Source: Saprospiraceae bacterium UBA6168 (GTDB taxonomy: Bacteria; Bacteroidota; Bacteroidia; Chitinophagales; Saprospiraceae). From it: a stretch of 44,822 nt of DNA. Within the stretch, counting starts at the first letter, position 1; each line of letters starts with the position of its first letter. Shown here one piece after another: positions 8,891-16,969 of this stretch. The notes under the pieces were generated by a model that searched no databases, was not told the DNA's origin, and was given only the letters and a program-made list of their open reading frames with translations. The DNA is taken from the NCBI GenBank assembly GCA_002435785.1, contig DIUC01000067.1, positions 1 to 44,822 of the forward strand, given 5' to 3'. The translations under genes and the position numbers were made by a program.

Positions 8891-10585
8891 TCACAACCAA
8901 AAATCCTTCACCATCAAGCGAAGGTAAGCCTTGCCCTGCCATTGCTCCTCCTCAATCTTATACGCCACATGGAAGGGGCGTTTGGAAGAAATCCGTGCGA
9001 AATGCTCGCCCATGCCGAAGGCCATGCCAGTGGCTGGCGGTGCCCCATCCTGTCGCAGCGACAGCCGCAGGTGGTTGCCCTTTAACAATCGGGAATGACC
9101 TGTATCCACCACATTTTTTGACACAAAAACAGGACTGCGGTTACCTGGCCCGAACGGGGCAAACTGGCTCAATATCCGCCAAAACCTCGGCGTGATTTCC
9201 TTAAAGTTCAGCACGGCGGAGACCAGCAATTCCGGTACTTGTTGGGAGGCAGTGATGCTGTCCCTCACCGCCGCCTCGAATCGCCGCTGGAATTCAGGCA
9301 CGGCCTCCAAGGGCATGGTCAGGCCAGCGGCGTGGTCGTGGCCGCCAAAGTTGGTGAGCAGGTCTTCGCAGGTTTTGATGGCCTGATAGACATTGAACCC
9401 CGGCACGGTGCGGGCCGAGCCAACGGCCAGCCCGTTCGACTCGGTGAGCAGGATGGCAGGCCGGTGGAAACGCTCAACCATGCGGGCGGCGGCGATACCG
9501 ATGACGCCCTTGTGCCAGTCCGGCTGGAAGAGCACGACGCTTCGGAGCGCCTCGTGGCTGGGCGTCGCCTCGAACAGGCGTATTGCCTCGCCTTGAATCT
9601 GTTGGTCATGCTCTTTGCGGAGCTGGTTGCGGTGCAACAGCACCCGTGCGTGGTCGGCGGCTTCTGTTTTGTCGGTGGAGCGGAGCAAGTTTACGGCTTG
9701 GTCGGCATCGGCGAGGCGGCCAGCGGCATTGATGAGCGGCGCCAGGCCGAACACCACATCGCTCACGGAGAGGGGCAGGTGCTTGCCGCTGAGTTCTACC
9801 AGTGCGGCGATTCCGAGCCGCCCGCCCCGGTTGATGCACTGGAGACCGAGGTTGGCAAGTACCCGGTTCTCGCCCGTCATGGGCACGATGTCGGCGGCGA
9901 TGCTGAGGGCGAGGAGGTCGAGCAGGGAGTGTAGCTCGGTGTCGGGCAGGTTGTTTTTTTGCAAAAAAGCCTGTGCAAGCTTGAAGGCCACGCCGCACCC
10001 GCTCAATCCCTTGAAGGGGTAGGTGCAGTCGGGGCGCATGGGGTCCAGCACGGCGATGGCAGCGGGGAGCGGCCCATCGGGCAGGTGGTGGTCGCAGATG
10101 ATGAAGTCAATGCCGTGCGCCTTTGCCCGAGCCACTTGTGCCCTGGCGTTCACGCCGCAGTCCATTGCGATGACGAGCTTGGTGCCGTTGGCAATAGCAT
10201 GGTCAATGCCTGCCATGCTCACGCCGTAGCCCTCCCGGTAGCGGTCGGGGATGTAGAAGCTGAGGTTTTGGTGGCGTGGGGAAAGGAAGTCGTGCATGAG
10301 GGCGACGGAGGTGGTGCCGTCAACGTCGTAGTCGCCGTAGAGCAGGATGCGTTCGTTGTTTTGTAGGGCTTGCTGAATCCGTGCCACGGCGGCGTCCATG
10401 TCCTGCATCAAAAATGGGTCCTGTAGCTGCGACCATTCAGGCCGAAAAAACGTCCTTGCTTCCTCGAAGGTGGTGATGCCTCTTTGCGCAAGCAAACGGC
10501 AAAAGACGGGGTGGATTTTAAGGACATGCTGGAGGTGGCTGACAACGGCCTCGTCGGCGGGCTGGAGTGTCCATCGTTTTCTCAT
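8891..10585 (-). CDS. recJ: single-stranded-DNA-specific exonuclease RecJ
   Basis: A 564-residue cytoplasmic 5'-3' single-strand DNA exonuclease of the DHH family, acting in recombination and mismatch/base-excision repair; the usual length is 560-580. The DHH-domain metal motifs are all present: GDYDVDG (D85, D87, D89), DCG at 142-144 and DHH at 165-167. The DHHA1 motif (GGHDHAAGL) lies near residue 400 and the C-terminal OB-like region follows. It starts at ATG and appears to stand alone. An inverted simple-repeat element (10601-10759) occupies its leader. Confidence 0.97.
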   Translation of the reverse strand: MRKRWTLQPADEAVVSHLQHVLKIHPVFCRLLAQRGITTFEEARTFFRPEWSQLQDPFLMQDMDAAVARIQQALQNNERILLYGDYDVDGTTSVALMHDFLSPRHQNLSFYIPDRYREGYGVSMAGIDHAIANGTKLVIAMDCGVNARAQVARAKAHGIDFIICDHHLPDGPLPAAIAVLDPMRPDCTYPFKGLSGCGVAFKLAQAFLQKNNLPDTELHSLLDLLALSIAADIVPMTGENRVLANLGLQCINRGGRLGIAALVELSGKHLPLSVSDVVFGLAPLINAAGRLADADQAVNLLRSTDKTEAADHARVLLHRNQLRKEHDQQIQGEAIRLFEATPSHEALRSVVLFQPDWHKGVIGIAAARMVERFHRPAILLTESNGLAVGSARTVPGFNVYQAIKTCEDLLTNFGGHDHAAGLTMPLEAVPEFQRRFEAAVRDSITASQQVPELLVSAVLNFKEITPRFWRILSQFAPFGPGNRSPVFVSKNVVDTGHSRLLKGNHLRLSLRQDGAPPATGMAFGMGEHFARISSKRPFHVAYKIEEEQWQGKAYLRLMVKDFWL

Positions 10586-10600
10586 AGGGTCTTTGTTTCA

Positions 10601-10759
10601 ATGATTCGTGAGGTTTTGAGGTTCTGAGGTTTTTGGGGTTGGGGAAAAACCTAACCAGCAATCATTTTTGATAGGGTTTAAAAAGCACCCAATATTTTCA
10701 AGAACAGCCATTGAGCTTTTACCTTTGAACCCAAAACCCCAAAAACCTCACGAACCATT
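10601..10759 (-). repeat. inverted TGAGGTTT-type leader element upstream of recJ
   Basis: On the plus strand the recJ-proximal arm (10601-10644) is three near copies of TGAGGTTT running into TTTGGGGTTGGGG. The distal arm (10728-10759) is its approximate reverse complement (CCCAAAACCCCAAAAACCTC and the following ACGAACC). About 85 bases separate them. Read in the recJ direction, the G/T-rich arm comes first and the C/A-rich arm sits next to the start codon. The 10586-10916 interval holds no gene. Confidence 0.7.
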
Positions 10760-10916
10760 GTATTTGGTGGTATAGTGGATACGAAGGTAAAAATGCAAAC
10801 CAAAATCTGCTATCCCCGGAGAAATATTTGCCCAAAATCTGTTTGTGAGTTTATTTGGGGTGAATTGCATTTACAATTTCATTCCTTTGCTTCCACAAAC
10901 AAAACGCTGCCCAATT

Positions 10917-11180
10917 ATGATGAGGACATTGCTGATAGACGATGAACCGGACAACTTGCAGTTTAACTCTTCTTTGATAAGTATGTATTGCCCCGATGTT
11001 GCCGTGATTGGGGCCTATACCGGTGTTTAATATCCGGCGGCCATGATGGTATATTGTAGTGGAAATGAACGAAGACATACACTTTGACCCTTCTTATTCC
11101 CCGTCAGTTGTTCACTTCACTCCAACAAACCAACCAACATCCTTTTTGAGTTGAACTACTTTTAAGCCAAATGAAGCAAA
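10917..11180 (+). pseudogene. decayed LytR/AlgR-type response regulator receiver domain
   Basis: The frame opening at 10917 encodes MMRTLLIDDEPDNLQFNSSL and continues to YCPDVAVIGAYTGV before a stop at 11028. This is the start of a receiver domain with its acidic pocket (DDEPDN). In the next frame, homologous-looking pieces continue: YIVVEMNEDIHFD (compare LDVEMPxxxGFD, with the phosphoacceptor Asp replaced by Val), then VVHFTPTNQ (compare VIFVTAYDQ). After another shift comes a region near 11148-11168 resembling LDYLLKP. The LytTR DNA-binding half is absent. A TACCTTTG at 10720 and a good terminator at 11200 flank it, so the transcription unit may outlive the gene. The alignment is by eye. 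Confidence 0.6.
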
Positions 11181-11199
11181 GTATCCCTGAGAATCTCGC

Positions 11200-11231
11200 A
11201 TAGCCCGGCATAAAACCCGGGCTATTTTTTT
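11200..11231 (+). terminator. rho-independent terminator
   Basis: A perfect 9-bp stem (ATAGCCCGG with CCGGGCTAT) is followed by a run of seven T on the plus strand. It ends the transcription unit of the decayed response regulator rather than the minus-strand adaptor gene. Confidence 0.8.
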
Positions 11232-11306
11232 GTGCATAGACCAACGGTGAACTGAAATTTTCCTTCAAGCCATGCAGTTAGTTTAAACAAGGACTTTCAC
11301 CACTGC

Positions 11307-12371
11307 CTACTCCACTTTCTTCAAAACCAATTTGCTCTGGGGCCGGATGGACAGCAAGCCGGTGGTCACCACCGTATCGCCCACCTCCAAACCCTCCAGC
11401 ACCTGCACCAGGTCCTCGTCCCGGGTACCGGTCTCCACGTCCCGAAACTCAGGTGTGCCGTTTTTGAAAACCACCACTTTCTTGCCCCTTGCTTGGGGAA
11501 TGATAGCCTGAGTAGGCACCACTGCCGTTTGGTCGGCGCTCCCGGTGTTGAGCAGCACTTTGGCGTAAGCCCCCGGTAGCAGGGCCGCATCCGTACCTGC
11601 CACGGAGGCACGTACCTTCAAAGAACGGGTCTCGGCAGTGACAGCGGCCTCCGTGGCCAGCACCGTGGCCGAAAAGTTCCGCCTGGAGCCACCCACCGCA
11701 AACTGCACTTTTTTTCCCTTCGCAAATAGCTGCCCGTACTTCTCCGGCACCATGAAATCCAACTTGAGCTGGTTTACCTGGCGAAGGGTGGTGAGCAGGG
11801 TAGTGGGCGTGACGTAGGCACCGAGGCTCACGTTGCGCAAGCCCAAAAGCCCTGAATAAGGCGCACGAATTTCCGTCTTTGAGATGTTCACCCGCACCAG
11901 CTCCATGTCTGCCTTGATGTTGTTCGCCTGCAACTCGCTGAGGTCCACTTCCTGTTGGCTGATGCCTTGTATCTTCAGCAGTTCCCGTTGGCGCTCCAGG
12001 GTTTTCTGAGCGATTTCGAGCTGCACTTTCAGTTTATTGAGTTGCGCCTGCAAATCCTCGTCAAAAAGCTTCGCCAACAATGCCCCTTTTTGCACCGACC
12101 CGCCTTCCACAATTTTTAGGGAAATGAGCCTGCCCGAAATCTCCGGTCGGATTTCGGTCTCCTCGAATGGCTGCAAAGTGCCCGGCACCTCCAAGTTTTC
12201 CGCCAAGTTTTTTGCAACCACAATGAAGCCCTCTACCTGAAGTGGCATGTCCTGTCTTGTTGCGCCAACAGCAGGGGCATTGTCTTTTTTTTCGGATTTG
12301 CAGGCTGGTAGAAGTGACAGGGCCAAAAGCGGGGCAAGAAGAAAATAGCGGGTGGAAAATGTACGGTGCAT
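11307..12371 (-). CDS. RND efflux periplasmic adaptor lipoprotein (HlyD/MFP family)
   Basis: A 354-residue membrane-fusion protein that would bridge an RND pump to an outer-membrane channel. The start at 12371 is preferred because it gives a lipoprotein signal with lipobox LLPAC. Then come the lipoyl/barrel-sandwich halves (FEETEIRPEISGRLISLKIVEGG near residue 70, and IRAPYSGLLGLRNVSLGAYV), an alpha-helical hairpin between them (AQLNKLKVQLEIAQKTLERQRELL), a beta-barrel and a membrane-proximal domain (TQAIIPQ, VTTGLLSIRP). No pump or TolC-like gene is next to it: downstream is the decayed regulator, upstream a lipid kinase. It is therefore either an orphan adaptor or the remnant of a broken operon. 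Distant homologues could instead serve ABC exporters. Confidence 0.9.
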   Translation of the reverse strand: MHRTFSTRYFLLAPLLALSLLPACKSEKKDNAPAVGATRQDMPLQVEGFIVVAKNLAENLEVPGTLQPFEETEIRPEISGRLISLKIVEGGSVQKGALLAKLFDEDLQAQLNKLKVQLEIAQKTLERQRELLKIQGISQQEVDLSELQANNIKADMELVRVNISKTEIRAPYSGLLGLRNVSLGAYVTPTTLLTTLRQVNQLKLDFMVPEKYGQLFAKGKKVQFAVGGSRRNFSATVLATEAAVTAETRSLKVRASVAGTDAALLPGAYAKVLLNTGSADQTAVVPTQAIIPQARGKKVVVFKNGTPEFRDVETGTRDEDLVQVLEGLEVGDTVVTTGLLSIRPQSKLVLKKVE

Positions 12372-12465
12372 GAGTTTTTGATAAATTAAGCAGGTCAAAC
12401 AACCCGTGGAAGCGGTAGGTTGCCTTTTGCGCCAAAATTATAAGTATTTGCGTACAGGGCGTTGT

Positions 12466-13371
12466 TTATCGCAAAATCTCCGCATAAGCTTTCGGCACCA
12501 GCACCTTTAGGGAGGCAGGGAGGATGCTGAAATTGGCCGCCTCCATGAGCTGAAAACCCTCACCATCTATATGCGCCCCGATGGAGTTGGCTGGCGCAAC
12601 CACGACCTTGGTGCCAGAATAACACGCAGCGAGGGGGCTTTTGTGAAACGAATGGGTCAGGAAGCGCCAACTTTCCAGCACGTAGCGCCACTTAGGGGCA
12701 GCCTTGATGAGCAGCACCTCCATCTTGCTGTCGGTAAAAATGGCCTGTGGCACGATGCTGAACCCGTAGCCATATATGGGCGCATTTGCCACCTCCACCA
12801 GTAGGCAGCGGCAGCTTATTTTTTGGTCATCCACCTGAATGTCAAGCAGTTGTGGTTGGTAGGCCCATGCCTCCTCCAACGTATAACGCAGGTACGCCCA
12901 AAAGCCCCGCACCGGGCTGTCGTGCAGGCGCTTGGCCACCACCCCGTCGAAGCCAATGCCGGCGAGGTTGACAAAAGGGTGACCGTTCATGGTGCAGGTA
13001 TCAATGGTGATTGGTTTACCATCGTTCAGGTGCCGGATGGCTTTGGCCACATCCCTGCCAAGGCCGAGGTGTCCGGCGAAGCCGTTGCCGGAACCAATGG
13101 GGATTACCCCAAGTACCACATTTGTGCCGATGAGCTGGCTGGCAATCTCGTTCACCGAGCCGTCGCCCCCGCAGGCCACCACAAGGTCGAAGCCCAACTC
13201 AACCCCCTCCTTTGCCAATTCGACGGCATGGCCAGCACGTTCCGTATAACAGAGTTCGTGGTCGAACCGCCCGTGGTCGAGGTTGCGGTTAATCAAATCG
13301 GCCAAGTTGCGCTTGCGGTTCACACCGGAGCGGGGGTTGGCGATAAAGCGGATTTTTTGTTTTTCACCCAT
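12466..13371 (-). CDS. diacylglycerol kinase-family lipid kinase (YegS/DgkB-like)
   Basis: A 301-residue cytoplasmic or membrane-associated kinase of the DAGK catalytic family, which phosphorylates diacylglycerol or related lipids with ATP. Family motifs are clear: NPRSG near the N-terminus, the nucleotide loop CGGDGSVNEIASQL, and GVIPIGSGNGFAGHLGL. The C-terminal domain holds the IDGEG-type strand (AHIDGEGFQLME). The ATG at 13371 shares one base with the GtrA stop codon (TGATG), so the two genes are probably translationally coupled. Substrate is not deducible. Confidence 0.92.
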   Translation of the reverse strand: MGEKQKIRFIANPRSGVNRKRNLADLINRNLDHGRFDHELCYTERAGHAVELAKEGVELGFDLVVACGGDGSVNEIASQLIGTNVVLGVIPIGSGNGFAGHLGLGRDVAKAIRHLNDGKPITIDTCTMNGHPFVNLAGIGFDGVVAKRLHDSPVRGFWAYLRYTLEEAWAYQPQLLDIQVDDQKISCRCLLVEVANAPIYGYGFSIVPQAIFTDSKMEVLLIKAAPKWRYVLESWRFLTHSFHKSPLAACYSGTKVVVAPANSIGAHIDGEGFQLMEAANFSILPASLKVLVPKAYAEILR

Positions 13372-13760
13372 CAACGAAACACAAAATGCTTGAACATCAA
13401 AAAATTCACCGTCAAGCCCATGAAAACGGCCATTGCTACTTTTGACACAATGTATTGAATATCAAAGGTTTCTGTTAACATCCAAACGCCGGAAGTGTTC
13501 AAGACCAGGCTCAGTCCCGATGCGATGACGTACCGCACCGCCTGGCCGTGCCAACGTTGGTCATGCCGTTGAAATGCCCAGTGCCGCAGCAGCAGGAAGC
13601 TCACCACTGCGCCGCAAAGCGCCCCGGTGGCATTGCTGGCCACGTACCAAATACCAGCCAGTTCCTTTAGCAAAATGGTCACAAGGAAGTCCGTGCCAGT
13701 GGCGGTGAGCGCCGTTGCTTGGGAGCGCAGCCACGAGGATTGCGTAGCGGTTGGATTCAT
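13371..13760 (-). CDS. GtrA family membrane protein
   Basis: A 129-residue protein with four hydrophobic segments and the GtrA/DPMS layout: FLVTILLKELAGIWYVASNATG, AVVSFLLLRHWAF, YVIASGLSLVLNTSGVWML and a last helix ending VNFLMFKHFVF. GtrA-like proteins are thought to help move polyprenyl-linked sugars across the inner membrane. The start at 13760 (MNPTATQ) fits family length better than an upstream ATG. Pairing with a lipid kinase in one operon suggests a shared role in lipid-linked precursor handling; this is inference. Confidence 0.88.
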   Translation of the reverse strand: MNPTATQSSWLRSQATALTATGTDFLVTILLKELAGIWYVASNATGALCGAVVSFLLLRHWAFQRHDQRWHGQAVRYVIASGLSLVLNTSGVWMLTETFDIQYIVSKVAMAVFMGLTVNFLMFKHFVFR

Positions 13761-13773
13761 GGCCCAAAAGTAA

Positions 13774-13792
13774 CACGGACTGGCAGTCCGTG
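13774..13792. terminator. hairpin between the deiodinase-like gene and gtrA-like gene
   Basis: A perfect 8-bp stem, CACGGACT with AGTCCGTG, around a GGC loop. Both sides have short T-rich tails. A degenerate copy (AGCACGGATTGGCAGTC) lies near 13828. It could end minus-strand transcription from the flavoprotein gene or be a small palindromic repeat. Confidence 0.45.
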
Positions 13793-13852
13793 CTTTTCCA
13801 TTTCCGAATTTGCTGTGCTGCCTAACCAAAAAGCACGGATTGGCAGTCAATG

Positions 13853-14515
13853 TCACCACCAAACGGAAACTTCCTCCAACGATTTCCTTCGCAAATCAGG
13901 CACGGTGGCCCCCTCCGCCGCATAGCCAACTGGCATGAGCAGGAATGGCCGTTCGTTTTCCGGTCGGTCGAGGATTTTTTGCAAAAAGTTCATTGGACTG
14001 GGCGTGTGGGTGAGCGAGACCAGCCCTGCGTGGTGGATGGCCGCCAGCAGGAAACCCGCTGCGATGCCCACCGACTCGCTCACATAATAGCATTTCCGCC
14101 GCTCGCCGCCCTGGATATCGTAGGCTTTTTTGAAGACGACGATGAGCCACGGGGCCGTTTCCAGGAACGGCTTCTCCCAGTCCGTGCCAAGCGGGGCGAG
14201 GTCACGCAGCCACTCATCGCTCATGCGACCGTTGTAGCTTTCCCGCTCCTCGGCCTCGGCTGCCTCCCGGATTTGCGATTTGATGGCCGGGTCGCCCACC
14301 ACACAGAAAGTCCACGGTTGCTTGTGCGCCCCGCTCGGTGCCGTGCTGGCTGCCATGACGAGGTTTTCGATGACTTCCTTCGGTACAGGACGGTCAGAGA
14401 AGAAGCGAAGGGAGCGGCGGCGTTCCATGTATTCGTGGAAGGATTGGGAGCGGACGAGCGTTTCGGCCTCCGTATATTGAATAGGAGCGTAGGGTATGTG
14501 CGGGTAAGATGGCAT
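13853..14515 (-). CDS. nitroreductase-superfamily flavoprotein, iodotyrosine deiodinase (IYD) type
   Basis: A 220-residue FMN protein that closely follows the IYD branch of the nitroreductase superfamily, in which halotyrosines are reductively dehalogenated. N-terminal FMN-phosphate residues RRRSLRFFSDRPVP, the SGAHKQPW segment and the C-terminal LPVGYAAEGATVPDLRRK are typical. Taking the human Glu157/Tyr161/Lys182 set that grips the substrate zwitterion, E90, Y94 and K115 fall at the same spacing. The start at 14515 (MPSYPHIPY) sits just behind a TACCTTTG promoter; the upstream in-frame extension is unlike the family. Bacterial IYDs are known, including one from Haliscomenobacter; substrate here is inferred. 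Confidence 0.88.
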   Translation of the reverse strand: MPSYPHIPYAPIQYTEAETLVRSQSFHEYMERRRSLRFFSDRPVPKEVIENLVMAASTAPSGAHKQPWTFCVVGDPAIKSQIREAAEAEERESYNGRMSDEWLRDLAPLGTDWEKPFLETAPWLIVVFKKAYDIQGGERRKCYYVSESVGIAAGFLLAAIHHAGLVSLTHTPSPMNFLQKILDRPENERPFLLMPVGYAAEGATVPDLRRKSLEEVSVWW

Positions 14516-14529
14516 GGCGGATTTTCGGG

Positions 14530-14537
14530 CAAAGGTA
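14530..14537 (-). promoter_or_regulatory. -7 element TACCTTTG for the deiodinase-like gene
   Basis: Reads TACCTTTG followed by CCC on the minus strand and lies 15 bases upstream of the chosen ATG at 14515, giving an almost leaderless transcript. No clear -33 element at 19-21 bases. Confidence 0.5.
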
Positions 14538-14631
14538 GGGTTTTGGGGAAATTGGGTGTGGGGCGTGCCAGGCCAATTCAGAGTTGGCAGGACAACATCC
14601 ACGGTCACCTTTGCTTTCTGCCCCCTCAACC

Positions 14632-15171
14632 TCACTCCTTCCCCCTATCCCCCACAAACTGTTGCTCCTTGTACTTGAACAGCACGTTAAAGGTCGTCAG
14701 GCTCCCGTAAATCCGGGTGATGTACTGCTGCAAGTCCACTTTTTCCTCGTCGGTCAGCTTGCTGGCGTTGATTTTTTGCTCCATGACTCTGATGCGGTCG
14801 CGCACCATCACTATTTTGTGGAAAAAAGTCTCGATGGGGATGTCTTTCGGCTTCAGGCTGTCGTCGCCGGGCTTGAGAATCATCACGCCGCCGTCCCAGC
14901 GGTCGCCGAGTTCTACCACCTCGCTGATGTCCGACCAGTGCTTGAGGATTTTCATCAACGATTTTTCGGCTTCGCCGAACGAAACCACCGCCTCGGCGGG
15001 AATGGCTTCCACCACCGTCCATTTGTCGTAATCCTTGCCGACCATCTTGATGCCGTAAAGCGTGAAGCAGCACTCATAAGCCGCTGCGTGTAGGCGGATA
15101 ACGGCCCCGTCGCCATAGGCTGGGTGTTTTACCCTCGAACCGATGCCGAGGAGGGAGGTATTTTCTGACAT
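14632..15171 (-). CDS. conserved hypothetical with N-terminal Tudor/SH3-like segment
   Basis: A 179-residue soluble protein without a signal peptide. The N-terminus, LGIGSRVKHPAYGDGAVI, resembles the small SH3/Tudor-like beta-barrels at the C-termini of UvrD/PcrA helicases and in CarD-type proteins, which bind RNA polymerase or nucleic acid. The rest is mostly helical: FGEAEKSLMKILKHW near residue 65, and MVRDRIRVMEQKINASKLTDEEKVDLQQYITRIYGSL near the end, a likely coiled coil. I do not recognise the family by name. It probably has its own promoter, as it lies 116 bases upstream of the flavoprotein gene. Confidence 0.75.
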   Translation of the reverse strand: MSENTSLLGIGSRVKHPAYGDGAVIRLHAAAYECCFTLYGIKMVGKDYDKWTVVEAIPAEAVVSFGEAEKSLMKILKHWSDISEVVELGDRWDGGVMILKPGDDSLKPKDIPIETFFHKIVMVRDRIRVMEQKINASKLTDEEKVDLQQYITRIYGSLTTFNVLFKYKEQQFVGDRGKE

Positions 15172-15307
15172 TGTTGTATTGTTTTTATTGTTGTCTCGAT
15201 GAAACTACCACGATGGCCGTTCCGTCGAGGGGCAATTTTACGAAAAAACTGTCCGAAGGTTTTGCCGAAGGCAGCAAAAGAAAAAAAGCCCAACTTTGCG
15301 CCCGGAA

Positions 15308-15378
15308 GTTTAGTGGGTTTAGCAGGTTTAACAGGCCAAACTCAACCCCTATCAACCCCCTCTCAACATTCTCAACCT
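15308..15378 (+). repeat. inverted GGTTTAG / CTCAACC leader element before the GMC gene
   Basis: A G/T-rich run (GTTTAGTGGGTTTAGCAGG, period 9) is followed by a C/A-rich run of CAACC units (CTCAACCCC, TATCAACCCCC, CTCAACATT, CTCAACC). It ends five bases before the ATG at 15383. Base pairing between arms is imperfect. Confidence 0.6.
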
Positions 15379-15382
15379 TAAC

Positions 15383-16924
15383 ATGCAATACGACGCAATC
15401 ATAATAGGAAGCGGATTCGGCGGCGCAATGACCGCCCGCCAACTCGTCCAGTCAGGCATGAAAGTCCTGATGCTGGAGCGGGGCGACTGGGTGCAGCGAG
15501 GCCCCGACAACTGGGGGCTGCGTGGCTCGCTCGACCTTTCCACCCATAACGATAGGTCCACGCCGCTGAACATCGCCGCTGGCGGCAACAAAAAAGTGAT
15601 GGGACTTTATACCGCCGTCGGTGGGCCTTCGGCGTTTTACGGCGGCGTGTCGTTCCGTTTTCGGGAAGCGGATTTTGATAGAAACGAGGACATCGAGGGT
15701 AAAAATGCCACGGGTTGGCCCATTAGCTACCGTGATTTGGAGCCGTTCTACACCGAGGCCGAACAGGTTTTGCAGATTTCCGGCGAGGCAGGCATTGACC
15801 CTACCGAACCGCACCGGAGCGCCCCGTTCCCGCAAGGGCCTGCGCCGCTGGCTGATATTTCGAAGCGGGTGAAAACCAGTGCGGAGAAGCTGGGGCTGCA
15901 CCCATTTCAGCTTCCGCTTGCCATCAACTACGAAGACAAAAGCCGCAACACCTGCACAAGTTGCACCACTTGCGACACCTTTGCTTGCGCAATAAACGCC
16001 AAAAACGACCTTTCCACGCTTGTTCTTCCCGACTTGCAAAAACGGGGCATGGACTTGATGCCGAGCATGGTCGTCACCCGTTTGGTAGCCGAAAAGGGGC
16101 AAATCAGCAGCGTTGAAACGGTATCAAAAACGACGGGCGAGCGGCAGGTTTTCAAGGCAAAATATGTGGTGCTGGCGGCTGGGGCGCTCGGTTCGGCGCA
16201 CTTGCTGTTGGCTTCCGGTTTGGAAAAGTTGAACCCCGGCGGGGCGGTCATTGGTCGCTACCTGATGCGCCACGTGAACGCCATCATCTTCGGCATTTTT
16301 CCCGGTGCAGCGGACAAGGAGGGGCGCTTCCACAAACAATTGGCCATCTTGGACTACTATTTCGGCGACGAAAAACTGGCACCCAACTTCGGCAAGCTCG
16401 GCAGCCTCCAGCAGATGCCCACACCGCCGATGGGCCTCGTACAGAACGAGGTGCCGGGGCCGTTCGGGGTGTTGTTGAGCCAAGGCGTTCGGCTCCTCAC
16501 CGGCCTCCTCGCCATCGTGGAAGACCAGCCGCAGTTTTCCAACTCATTGACCATCAATCCATTGGTGAAGGATGGATTCGGCTTGCCGCAGCCCATCATT
16601 TTTCACCAATACTCCAAGCGTGACGAGGCAGCACTGAAAATACTGACCCAAGCCGGCAAAAAAATCATGTACGGTGCTGGTGCAGTGGCGCATTATATCC
16701 ACCAAATCCGCACCTTTTCCCACGCCGTCGGCACGGTGCGGATGGGGGCAGACCCTGCTACTTCGGCACTCGACGAAAACTGCGAGTTCCGGGGCGTGAA
16801 AAACCTGTACGTGACGGACGGCAGCGTGATGCCGACCTCGGCGGCAGTGAACCCCAGCCTGACCATTGCGGCGAATGCGCTGCGGGTGGGAGGGATTATT
16901 GGGAAATTAGGAATTGGAAATTAG
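15383..16924 (+). CDS. GMC family FAD-dependent oxidoreductase
   Basis: A 513-residue flavoenzyme of the glucose-methanol-choline family, which oxidises alcohols or sugars. The FAD-binding GSGFGG loop is at residues 9-14 with ERGDW closing the Rossmann unit. A conserved cysteine cluster, CTSCTTCDTFAC, lies near 190-201. The C-terminal signature (GTVRMGADP, LYVTDGSVMPTSAAVNPS) supplies the usual catalytic His near 447 (SHAVGT) and an Asn near 490. No Tat or Sec signal is seen, so it should be cytoplasmic. It opens a co-directional cluster; the last residues (KLGIGN) are coded by the AATTGG repeat element. The substrate is unknown. Confidence 0.92.
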   Translation: MQYDAIIIGSGFGGAMTARQLVQSGMKVLMLERGDWVQRGPDNWGLRGSLDLSTHNDRSTPLNIAAGGNKKVMGLYTAVGGPSAFYGGVSFRFREADFDRNEDIEGKNATGWPISYRDLEPFYTEAEQVLQISGEAGIDPTEPHRSAPFPQGPAPLADISKRVKTSAEKLGLHPFQLPLAINYEDKSRNTCTSCTTCDTFACAINAKNDLSTLVLPDLQKRGMDLMPSMVVTRLVAEKGQISSVETVSKTTGERQVFKAKYVVLAAGALGSAHLLLASGLEKLNPGGAVIGRYLMRHVNAIIFGIFPGAADKEGRFHKQLAILDYYFGDEKLAPNFGKLGSLQQMPTPPMGLVQNEVPGPFGVLLSQGVRLLTGLLAIVEDQPQFSNSLTINPLVKDGFGLPQPIIFHQYSKRDEAALKILTQAGKKIMYGAGAVAHYIHQIRTFSHAVGTVRMGADPATSALDENCEFRGVKNLYVTDGSVMPTSAAVNPSLTIAANALRVGGIIGKLGIGN

Positions 16925-16960
16925 GTATTGATTGAGCAATTCCCAATTCCCAATTCCAAA
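16904..16960 (+). repeat. inverted AATTGG / CAATTCC leader element (copy 1)
   Basis: A G/T/A-rich arm containing ATTAGGAATTGG is followed by CAATTCC repeated three times (period 7). It covers the stop codon of the GMC gene and ends ten bases before the ATG of the next gene. The same unit recurs at 21386-21435. Confidence 0.75.
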
Positions 16961-16969
16961 TTTTATAAA

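Noticed and set aside
14516..14635. Forty-residue N-terminal extension of the deiodinase-like protein
   Set aside because: It includes the promoter sequence TACCTTTG and is not like the family; the ATG at 14515 is preferred.
15952..15990. Iron-sulfur cluster in the GMC enzyme from its CxxCxxC pattern
   Set aside because: Cysteine-rich loops of this type are common in this GMC subgroup and the spacing does not match a known ferredoxin motif; no claim is made.
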